From contig RQSC01000014.1 in assembly GCA_013416795.1 (NCBI GenBank), positions 486,768-550,767 on the forward strand: a stretch of DNA of 64,000 bases. The letters run 5' to 3'. A program made the position numbers and the translations under genes. Positions 8,327 through 15,722 of the stretch are shown piece by piece. The notes below the pieces were generated by a model that was not told the origin of the DNA, made no database searches, and saw nothing but the letters and a program-made list of their open reading frames with translations. How positions within the stretch are numbered: the first letter of the stretch is position 1; each line of letters starts with the position of its first letter. This DNA is from Prasinococcaceae sp. CCMP 1430. Its lineage: Eukaryota; Prasinodermophyta; Palmophyllophyceae; Prasinococcales; Prasinococcaceae.

Positions 8327-10063
8327 TCATACGTTCGCTTCACGAGGACGCCGCGGAGGCAGCCCGCGCCTCCTGCGCAGCCGCGTCTCCGCGCCCTCGT
8401 AACTGACGCCTCCGTGTGCCTCGCCGACGTCGCCGTCGGACTCAGGCGCGGCGGCGCCCATAGCCGGTCCTCGGTCAGAGACCTTGCTCTTCAACCTCCC
8501 GCGAGCGTCTCGCACCGCGCCCCGCGCGGCGGGCGCCTCGCTCGGGTGCAGCTCGTGCACCCACTCTTCCGTCCTCCGCCGCGCCCGTCGCTGGGGTTCC
8601 TCCTCTTCCGACTCGACGTCATCGTCGGACCTGATGTCGGCGTCCATGGTGCCCTTGAGGAGCCGCGCGATCATGCGCACGATGAGGCCGAACCAGAAGA
8701 TGTGAATGGGAACGAGCGCGCACATCACGCCAATGCCCGCGATCTCCAGCCACGTGCGCTGCGTGTGGACCATGTACACGCCCGCGCCGCCGATCTCGGT
8801 GGCATACGTGCGCAGCGCGTTGGCGATGAGGGACGGGTAGTAGAGCAGGCGCGAGGTGAAGAACACGAGCACGAAGACGCCAAAGAGCGTCGACGCGAGG
8901 GGCTCCACGGCGGAGTACTTGAGGAGCTTGGCCACGTGCAGCGGCGGGTCCGACAGGTTGTGCGCGAGCCACAGGGGGGGGGCGAGCCTCCAGTGGCCCG
9001 TCGTGCACACGGCGACGACCAGGCCGAGGGCGACCACGTGGTGCACGATCATCTCCTTCCAGTCGCTCTTGCTCTCCCCCGGGCGCGTCACGCGCGTCCA
9101 CGCCACGTGCACGATCTGGGCGGCGTACCAGGCGCCCTCGAGCAGCACGATGAACACCAGGGCGGGCGGAGCCGAGGCGACCACCATCGTTTCGCTCGCC
9201 TCCTGCCCTCCGGTGCCCGGCCCCGTCGGCACCTCGACCGTGGCAAATTCGTGCGGGGCGTACATGAAGAGCGAGTCGCGCCCCTCGGACCACGGCACGG
9301 TGACGAAGTCGAAGCACCAGCCCCAGAGGCCGTCGCGCGAGAGCATCGCCAGCGTCAAGGCGATGTTGGACGAATAGTACAGGGCCTCGATGGCGGCCTT
9401 TGCCCACTTGCGCTTGGCGGCGGCGGGTACGTACGTGCGCGTGCCGAGCCGGTTGGTCTTCCTCGGCAGCACGCACGCGCCCGCGAACGCCCCCAGCGCC
9501 CTCCGCAGCACCGCGAGCGCGAGCGACATGGCGAGCGCGTAAAGCACCTGCGCGCCCAGCAGGCCGTCGTCCTCCACCTCCTTGCAGCCGAGCAGGCTGT
9601 CATTCACGTATTCGCTCGCGAGCGCGAGGCAGGTCACGTAGCTCCAGCTGCGGCGCATCGAGAGCCCGCCGCTGGCACCGTCGCCCCCATCGCCGGACTC
9701 AGCCCGAGCAAGCTTGGGGGTGTTGTACTCCTGGGCGCACCCCTCTGGCGTCGCCTTGCCGGCGAGCGTCGACGCCACGAACGCGCCGTGGCCCGCACCG
9801 CCGGGGTGCGGGCAGGCGGCGGCCGCCCCTCCACGGCCTCCAGCATCGGACGGCGCAGGCTTCGAATCCGACGCCGAGGAGGCCGAGCATCCATCGGGAC
9901 TCGCGCCCGCTGCTCCCCGCGCTCCGAAGTGCTCGGCTGCAGCCCTCACAGAGCTGCCGAGCATCGCGAGCGGCATGTACGCCCCCGGCGGAGTGGGCAC
10001 GCCCGGCGCCGCCGCGAGGCCCGTCGCGAAGGCCGCGGCGGCGATGCAGGCGCCCTTGCGCGC
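8327..10063 (-). CDS. Ceramide synthase (LAG1/LASS, TLC domain), N-terminus lost in gap
   Basis: The frame ends at TGA 8327-8329 and runs into the N gap at 10064. Several hydrophobic helices surround the Lag1 motif (SDWKEMIVHHVVALG, with the double His) and the second motif HNLSDPPLHVAKLLKYS. These are diagnostic of ceramide synthases, which N-acylate sphingoid bases with acyl-CoA in the ER. The C-terminal tail is acidic (DDDVESEEEE) and then basic, longer than in plant LOH proteins. About 150 residues ahead of the first clear helix are low-complexity Ala/Gly/Pro/Ser and may be partly intron. The start codon must lie inside the gap or beyond it. Confidence 0.9.
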   Translation of the reverse strand, partial: ARKGACIAAAAFATGLAAAPGVPTPPGAYMPLAMLGSSVRAAAEHFGARGAAGASPDGCSASSASDSKPAPSDAGGRGGAAAACPHPGGAGHGAFVASTLAGKATPEGCAQEYNTPKLARAESGDGGDGASGGLSMRRSWSYVTCLALASEYVNDSLLGCKEVEDDGLLGAQVLYALAMSLALAVLRRALGAFAGACVLPRKTNRLGTRTYVPAAAKRKWAKAAIEALYYSSNIALTLAMLSRDGLWGWCFDFVTVPWSEGRDSLFMYAPHEFATVEVPTGPGTGGQEASETMVVASAPPALVFIVLLEGAWYAAQIVHVAWTRVTRPGESKSDWKEMIVHHVVALGLVVAVCTTGHWRLAPPLWLAHNLSDPPLHVAKLLKYSAVEPLASTLFGVFVLVFFTSRLLYYPSLIANALRTYATEIGGAGVYMVHTQRTWLEIAGIGVMCALVPIHIFWFGLIVRMIARLLKGTMDADIRSDDDVESEEEEPQRRARRRTEEWVHELHPSEAPAARGAVRDARGRLKSKVSDRGPAMGAAAPESDGDVGEAHGGVSYEGAETRLRRRRGLPPRRPREANV

Positions 10064-10267
10064 NNNNNNNNNNNNNNNNNNNNNNNNNNNNNNNNNNNNN
10101 NNNNNNNNNNNNNNNNNNNNNNNNNNNNNNNNNNNNNNNNNNNNNNNNNNNNNNNNNNNNNNNNNNNNNNNNNNNNNNNNNNNNNNNNNNNNNNNNNNNN
10201 NNNNNNNNNNNNNNNNNNNNNNNNNNNNNNNNNNNNNNNNNNNNNNNNNNNNNNNNNNNNNNNNNNN
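10064..10267. other. Assembly gap (204 N)
   Basis: A run of N interrupts the 5' end of the ceramide synthase gene. Any reading frame drawn through it is meaningless. Confidence 1.
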
Positions 10268-10768
10268 CGCGACGACGCCCCACGCCGCCCCGCCACCCCC
10301 CCCAGGCTTTGCTCCACTCCTCGCTTGGCGGCCGCGCGCGCGCGTGGCGCGGCAGCGCCGACCTCCGCGCCACGCCGTCGCAGTGGCAATAATGGCACGC
10401 GGCGCTAACCCGCGCGGCGCGCCAACAGCCCGGCAGCAACACCAAAAGCGACAGACAGCAACAGCCTGCGCCCACACCACGTACCCGTCCGGCCCACAGA
10501 CAGGAGCAAAAAGAGGTCTCTTCTTCCTCTGGAACATCCATCACAGTAACGAGCGTCTGAACCCTTTCCCTGCTCACGCCGGAGGAAAGCCTGAAAAAAA
10601 ATGCAGCGTTCAGGGTGAGGGTGAGGGTTCAGGGTTTTGAAACGGGCTCGTTTTCGTTGCCGGCAATTGCATTGCCCCGGCCGGCGGTCTGACGCGTGGC
10701 GCACCGCCGCGCACCGGCGATCCGGCCGCGAGAGAATTTGGGCCCTCGATCCGTCGCCGGCCCTGCAG
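10268..10768. other. Flank between gap and SDR gene
   Basis: There is no firm coding exon. It contains a short G-rich direct repeat (about 10608-10638, gggtgagggtgaggg and gggttcaggg) and, at the right end, a pyrimidine-rich acceptor ccctgcag (10761-10768). The first (transit-peptide) exon of the downstream SDR gene should lie here or in the gap, but I could not place it. Confidence 0.4.
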
Positions 10769-11599
10769 CGCGCGCGCAGCGGAGCCGCCGGCGCAGCGCC
10801 TCGCGCCGCCGAGGACGTGCGCTGGGCGGAGCCGGAGCCCAAGCCCGCTCCGCCGGGCGCGGGCGGCGCGGGCAAGAAGGTGGTGGTGCTCGGAGGGACG
10901 GGCTTCGTCGGGAGCCGCGTCGTCGGCGCGCTCAAGGAGTCGGGCGCCACCGTCGTCTCCGTGTCCAAGAGCGGCGGCGGCGGCAAGGGCGCGGCGGGGG
11001 TCGAGTACGTCGCGGCCGATCTGTCGCGCGCGGGCGACGAGGCCGTCGCCGCGGCGATGGAGGGCGCCGACGCCGTCGTGAGCTGCATCGGCGTCATCGG
11101 CGGGTCCAACGCCGAGATGGAGGAGGGCAACGGCGCGCTCAACGAGAACGCCGCCGCGGCCGCCAAGGCCGCCGGCGTGCAGCGCTTCGTGTACGTGTCG
11201 GTCGCGGGCATCGTGTCCAGGACGGTCACCGCGCTGCCGGGCGGCCTGCTCAAGGGCTACTTCGACGGCAAGGCGAGGGCGGAGGCCGCGGTCGAGGCCG
11301 CCGTGCCGGAGCCCGTCATGGTCTGCCCGAGCTTCATTTATGGCGGGGAGGACTTCGAGATCGCGCCGCCGCGCGTCCCGGCGGGCTACGGCGGCGCCAT
11401 CGAGAAACTGCTCGGCTCGGCGCCCATCAAGTCGCTCGCCGGCGTGATGCCGGGCCCCATCGCGCTGACGCTCGCGCCCCCGGTGAGCGCCGAGAGCGTC
11501 GGCAAGGCGTGCGCGGCCGCCGCGCTCGGGCAGGTCGCCGGCACCAAGTTCGACGGCACGGGTCCCATCAACGCCGCGGCCGCCAGCTTCGCGCCCTGA
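10769..11599 (+). CDS. Atypical short-chain dehydrogenase/reductase, plastid At1g32220-like
   Basis: The NAD(P)-binding start is KVVVLGGTGFVGSRVVGAL (GxxGxxG). It is followed by an acidic strand end, DAVVSCIGVIGG, the VQRFVYVSVAG strand, a YFDGKARAEAAVE helix (YxxxK-like position) and VCPSFIYGGEDFEI. This order matches the atypical (extended-like) SDR group that includes the chloroplast/plastoglobule protein At1g32220, thought to act as a reductase or NAD(P)H-binding protein. The exon probably starts at 10769 after ccctgcag in the right phase. No ATG is in frame, so a transit-peptide exon is missing upstream. The stop is TGA 11597-11599. Confidence 0.82.
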   Translation, partial: RARSGAAGAAPRAAEDVRWAEPEPKPAPPGAGGAGKKVVVLGGTGFVGSRVVGALKESGATVVSVSKSGGGGKGAAGVEYVAADLSRAGDEAVAAAMEGADAVVSCIGVIGGSNAEMEEGNGALNENAAAAAKAAGVQRFVYVSVAGIVSRTVTALPGGLLKGYFDGKARAEAAVEAAVPEPVMVCPSFIYGGEDFEIAPPRVPAGYGGAIEKLLGSAPIKSLAGVMPGPIALTLAPPVSAESVGKACAAAALGQVAGTKFDGTGPINAAAASFAP

Positions 11600-11782
11600 G
11601 CGCCGGGCTCGCACTCTAGCACTAGCTCGCCGCCTGCCGCAGCGCCCCCCCCATCTAAAGTGGCGTTCGCCAGTTGCGGCCGCGCGCCGCCCCGGCGCGG
11701 GCCGAGCTGGGACGGGGAGACCATTACGCATTCGCTTCGAGCGCGGCCTGCCTCTCTGCCTCCCCTCCCACCGCGAGCTACC

Positions 11783-13084
11783 TCAGGACATGGCGTTGTC
11801 CTCGCCGCTGAGTGCCTTGTCGTCCTCCGCGACGCGCTCGGGCGTGTGGTCCTCGTCGACGCCGTCGCCCGGTGCGTAGGCCCCCGGGTCGACGACAGCC
11901 TCCTTCCTCGGCCTGGTCGTCGACCCGCGCGCCTCCGCGCGCTCCTGAATGGCCAGCTGGGCGAGCCTCGCTTCGTGCAAGCTTTCCCGCTCGAGCTCGC
12001 GCTCCTGCGCCTCGGCCATCCTGTCGAGCCGCTTCCGAAAGGCGAGCCACACGTCGTCGGGGTGTTGGCCGTACTTCCTGATGAACTCGTCGGTGTCCAT
12101 TTTCTTGATTGCGCGCAGCTTCCACAGGAGGCGCTTGATCCCCACCTTGCGCCACCATTGCTGGATGGCGTGCGCGGATCTGTCCTTGATCGTCTCCGCG
12201 CGGCAGATCTCGCGCGTCCGCTTGGAGTGGTCGTGAATCCACTGGCGCTCCACCTCCATCTCTCGGCTCTGCTTGCGTTGCGCCTCCGTGGCCGCCTTCC
12301 GCTTGCTCTCCGCCTTTTCCTTCATCCACTTCTCGAAGGTCAGCGCGCCGCGCACCTTCGCGACGGAGCGCCTCCACGCCCGTTCTCCGGTCGACATCGA
12401 GCGGTAAAGGGGCGGCCCGGGTTCGCCGGTCGTGCCAAGCTCGGTCCCAGGCGCCGCCTCCTCGTCGTCGATGGCAGCGCGAGGGCCGGCGCTCTGCACG
12501 GCGGTCGCGTGAACGGCGCTCGCGGCATCGGAGGGGGAGGTGCCGGCCCTCCCGAGGTCTCCATTCATGGCATCCTCGCGGGGCGGCGGCGGCGGCGTGG
12601 CGACGCGGGGCAGGGAGGCGCTGCCGTCCGCGGACCGGCGCGCCCCGTCGGCTGCCTTGCTCGCGCGGTCGGACCCCACGTCATCCTCGCGCCCGACCGC
12701 CGTCGGCGCCGCCTTCGCTTGGCGGACGTTTGCGGCGTCGTTCTGTGCTAGCGCCGAGCGGTCGTAGCGCTTGGGCCCGGTCCGCACCGGCGGTCGCGCG
12801 TCCAGCTGGCTCCCGCGCGACCTCGGGCTGCGCTGCCCGCCTCGGCGGTGGACCGGGACGGCGGCCACGGCCCGGTCGTCCCATTCCGGCCGCGAGGCGC
12901 GCGCGCGCTGCCCGTCTGATTTGGTGACGGGTTGCAGGGGCGCGGTGTAGGGGCTGCGCGCGGGGCTGCGCCCCTGCGCCCGGCGCTTTGGGCCATCTTG
13001 CGCACCGGACTGACCGGGCGGCGCAGCGTGGCGCAACGAGCGCCCTTCGCTCGGCGTGGCGGGCGAGCGCGGGGTCACGGCCAT
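11783..13084 (-). CDS. Uncharacterised protein with IQ-like motif and basic coiled coil
   Basis: From ATG 13082-13084 (MAVTPRSPATPSEGR) the frame gives 433 residues to the stop at 11783. The N-terminal half is disordered and rich in Arg, Pro, Ala and Ser. The C-terminal half is helical: LTFEKWMKEKAESKRKAATE, then an IQ-like segment AIQQWWRKVGIKRLLWKLR and a Glu/Arg-rich helix with a repeated RELERES pattern. IQ motifs bind calmodulin or myosin light chains, so a cytoskeletal or ciliary partner role is conceivable. The family is not recognised. The frame stays open upstream to 13438 with no ATG, in sequence that looks non-coding. Confidence 0.6.
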   Translation of the reverse strand: MAVTPRSPATPSEGRSLRHAAPPGQSGAQDGPKRRAQGRSPARSPYTAPLQPVTKSDGQRARASRPEWDDRAVAAVPVHRRGGQRSPRSRGSQLDARPPVRTGPKRYDRSALAQNDAANVRQAKAAPTAVGREDDVGSDRASKAADGARRSADGSASLPRVATPPPPPREDAMNGDLGRAGTSPSDAASAVHATAVQSAGPRAAIDDEEAAPGTELGTTGEPGPPLYRSMSTGERAWRRSVAKVRGALTFEKWMKEKAESKRKAATEAQRKQSREMEVERQWIHDHSKRTREICRAETIKDRSAHAIQQWWRKVGIKRLLWKLRAIKKMDTDEFIRKYGQHPDDVWLAFRKRLDRMAEAQERELERESLHEARLAQLAIQERAEARGSTTRPRKEAVVDPGAYAPGDGVDEDHTPERVAEDDKALSGEDNAMS

Positions 13085-14163
13085 CGCGCCACCCCCGCTT
13101 TCGGCTGTCGTTTTCGTCGAGCCGCGCGTGCTCGACCGCCCCCTGCCACCCCAGCGCGCACCCGTCCGGCCCCGCGGCCCCGGCCGCAGGCGCTGCCTCT
13201 CGTCTGCGCCCCGCTTGAGCGCGCCCTCTTGTGCTCGCCCGCACCCGCGTGCGCGCACGTGCCTGCGCGCGTGTGCATCGCGCAGGCGCGTGGCTCCGCT
13301 CGACGCGCGCGACTGTGCTGAGCTGCTACCCACCGCCTCCGTGCCCCCGTGCCTCCCCCCCACCCCCTTCGTGTCGTGCCCCCTCGCCGTGGCCCCCACC
13401 ACGGGTGGCTCCTTCTCCTGCGCCGGCGTGTTCCCCAACCGACCGTACGCGGATGGTCGCTGCCGCGGGCCCCTGACTGTTAACTACCCCAACCGACCGT
13501 GGAGAGGCGTGGGAGGAGGAGTTCCCCCCTTCCCCCCCCCCGCGCCCCACAGCCAACCAACCCAGCAGCCCGTCAGCCCGCCAGTCATCTGCCCAGTCGG
13601 CCTGCGCCGGCGCGCCTGCTCCCGCGCGCGCGCGCGCGTGCGGGAGCCCCGACGCGGACCCGTCCCCGTGCTCCCCCCCTCGCGCTTTTTTGTTTTTGTT
13701 TTGGTTTTTTGGGTTCGCGGTGCGGCGTTGCGTTGCGTCCGCTGGCAGGCCGCGCCGCGCGCCGGATGCGGATGCGGGCGCGTTGCCTCGCGCGCTCCAC
13801 GGGGCACGGTGGGCCGGGCCGGGTCGGACCGGGCCGGGCCGGGCCGGGCCGGCGGCACGGGACGCCGCGCGCTGGCGTGGGAGGGCTTGGCGGCGGAGAG
13901 GGCGAGGTGGCACAACACACGTCAACGGGGGAGCGAGGGAGGGAGCGAGGGAGTCAGGAGGGGGGAGGGTCGCACTCGGAGTGCTGCGCCCGCGCGTCGT
14001 GCGCGCCACGCGCGCCCAGCGCGGCGTCCTGTGAGCGCCGGCGCTCTCGCATCGCCTTACCCCTCGCCTTTTCCGTCGCCTGTCCCCCCCCTCGTCTCGC
14101 CCCTTCCCCGCCGTCACCCGCCCGCCCTAGGCCGCCTGGCGCACGCGTCAAGGGGCAGCAGCT
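13085..14163. promoter_or_regulatory. Divergent intergenic region with GGCCG repeat
   Basis: About 1.1 kb separates the divergent starts at 13084 (-) and 14164 (+). It contains an alternating GCGCGC stretch (about 13624-13640), a T-rich run (13686-13710), a GGGCC/GGCCG tandem tract (13812-13853) and purine-rich gagggagggagc repeats (13930-13970). No coding-like frame stands out. Confidence 0.45.
13812..13853. repeat. GGGCCGG tandem microsatellite
   Basis: Imperfect repeats of gggccgg, broken once by gtcggacc, lie in the 5' flank of the histidine-phosphatase-like gene. Confidence 0.75.
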
Positions 14164-15411
14164 ATGACAGACTCGCCGCCTTACGAGGCGCCTGCGGCTG
14201 CCCCCGCTGCGGAGGCCTCCTCGGCGGATGCCGCGCCCGCCGAAGCCGCACCCACCGGTGACAGCACCCCCGTACCGAACGGCGATGGTGACACGCCTGC
14301 GGATGGCGCCACCGTCGAAGGCACCGAGGGCGTCGCGCCCGTCGAGAGCGGCGAGGGAGCTGCTGCAGCCGAGGGCGCTGAGGGAACCGATGCACAGGGT
14401 GCAGCGACCGGTGCTGGCGCCGACGGCGCCGAGGGGATTGCTGAGGGCGCCGCGGAGGGCGCCGCGTTGGGCGAAGGGGAGGCCGGCGCGGAGGCCGCCG
14501 CAGGCGACGCCGCGGAGGGCGCCGCGGAGGGCGCCCACGAGGGTAGCGAGGGCGCCGGGGAGAGCGCCGAGGCCGGCGATGCAGCTGCTGAGGAGGGGGT
14601 GGCCCCTTCGACCATGCTGGATACGATGTACCTATTGCGGCATGGCGAGAGCGCGTACGAGGCCGCCGTCGCCGGCGGCGATCGCGACGCCGCCGACGCC
14701 GCTGCGGGGACGATTGACGCACGTCTGAGCGCCGAGGGAAAGAAAGCCGCGGCGGATCTCAGGGAGGAGCTGCTGAAGGCAGGGAGCATGTTTGACTTGG
14801 CGTACGTCGCCCCGCTGTCGGCGTCCCTCGAGTTCACTGACCTGGCCCTGCGTGGCCTCGTGGGCCGCTACGTGCTCGAACCCGCGCTCACTGACGCTTC
14901 CGCCGGCGGCACCGCCGCGGAGGACGTGGGCGCGTCGCACCGCGGACGGCCCTTCCGGCTCTTCAAGCGTGACTTCGAGGACCTGGCGTGCGGGGTGGCC
15001 ACTGACGCAAGCCTGCTCGTGGAGGAGGAGGGAGAGCCAGACGGTCCGTCCGAGGAGGGAGAGCCCGAAAGTCCGTCCGCCACGCCGATCCCGGCTGACC
15101 AGGAGAGCGATGAGGGTGGATACGACCTCCCAGCTAGCCCCGCCCTGCCTCCGCGCGCGACGTGGATCCCGGCGGAGCAGGAGAGCGGCGAGGGTGGATA
15201 CGGCCTTCCAGAAAGCACTCCCCCGCTTCCGCGCCGCGCCGACGACCTGCTGGCGTCCGTGCGCAAATTGGATTGCAACTCGCGCGTGGTGGTGGTCGCT
15301 CAGGAGAGCGTCGTGAAGGCACTCATGGACGCGGCGGCGGTGGCGAGTGGCGAGGGCTCGGAGCCCGCACCCGACCTCAAATCCGCCGAGCTCAGGGAGG
15401 TCAAAATCTGA
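14164..15411 (+). CDS. Histidine-phosphatase-superfamily protein with degenerate active site
   Basis: Single exon, 415 residues, start ATG 14164. Residues 1-150 are an acidic Ala/Gly/Glu repeat (units like EGAAEGA) predicted to be disordered. Residues 155 onward match branch 1 of the histidine phosphatase superfamily (phosphoglycerate mutase-like): YLLRHGESAYEAA with His160 as the expected phospho-acceptor, then DARLSAEGKKAAADL and VAPLSASLEFTDLAL. The usual second Arg (SPLxRAxQT) reads PLSASLE, and the second catalytic His (normally SHG) reads VVVVAQES (residues 376-383). So the phosphate pocket is incomplete. Between them sits an insertion with two copies of a 26-residue unit (IPADQESDEGGYDLP and IPAEQESGEGGYGLP). 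It may be a pseudoenzyme or binding protein; plant and algal homologues with intact sites are known. Confidence 0.75.
   Translation: MTDSPPYEAPAAAPAAEASSADAAPAEAAPTGDSTPVPNGDGDTPADGATVEGTEGVAPVESGEGAAAAEGAEGTDAQGAATGAGADGAEGIAEGAAEGAALGEGEAGAEAAAGDAAEGAAEGAHEGSEGAGESAEAGDAAAEEGVAPSTMLDTMYLLRHGESAYEAAVAGGDRDAADAAAGTIDARLSAEGKKAAADLREELLKAGSMFDLAYVAPLSASLEFTDLALRGLVGRYVLEPALTDASAGGTAAEDVGASHRGRPFRLFKRDFEDLACGVATDASLLVEEEGEPDGPSEEGEPESPSATPIPADQESDEGGYDLPASPALPPRATWIPAEQESGEGGYGLPESTPPLPRRADDLLASVRKLDCNSRVVVVAQESVVKALMDAAAVASGEGSEPAPDLKSAELREVKI
15088..15243 (+). repeat. 78-bp tandem duplication inside coding sequence
   Basis: Two adjacent in-frame copies of about 78 bp encode the 26-residue units beginning TPIPADQESDEGGYDL and TWIPAEQESGEGGYGL. 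The nucleotide copies are diverged but clearly related, for example gaccaggagagcgatgaggg and gagcaggagagcggcgaggg. Confidence 0.8.
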
Positions 15412-15722
15412 AAGACGTGATCGCCTCCGGCGACGAGGGGATACAGTACACGTATAACATACATTTGGACTCAGGCGCGCTTGAAGAAGGCCGCCACGCT
15501 CGGCTGTTTGGAACTGCCACCGGTGCCGCTGCCGCGGCGCGCGCGCGCGCGCTGGGGGGTGGCACCGTGCGGTGCGGAGGCCCCGCCACTCCGAGTGCGC
15601 TTTTGCCCCCGCTGCATCTTCAGCACTCACACATGCGCGCATGCGGGTGTCAGCTCGCGACTTGATTGACGCCCCCCACCCTCCCGGGATGGGTGGGTGG
15701 GTGGGTGGGTGGGCGGGTGGGT
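15412..15722. other. Convergent 3' region with GGGT repeat
   Basis: This is the shared 3' flank of the histidine-phosphatase-like gene (+) and pol iota (-). It carries a small AT-rich patch (15440-15470) and, next to the pol iota stop, a (GGGT)n tract at 15689-15720 that could form a G-quadruplex. Confidence 0.55.
15689..15720. repeat. (GGGT)n microsatellite
   Basis: Seven or so GGGT/GGGC units end 2 bp from the pol iota stop codon. On the + strand this is a potential G-quadruplex. Confidence 0.9.

Noticed and set aside
8231-10408. Long + strand frame antisense to ceramide synthase
   Set aside because: It is the Arg/Pro/Ala-rich shadow of the minus-strand TLC gene and crosses the N gap.
10608-10638. 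Telomere-like G-rich repeat (gggtgaggg, gggttcaggg)
   Set aside because: Only three irregular units, none the canonical plant/algal TTTAGGG or TTAGGG; reads as a local simple repeat.
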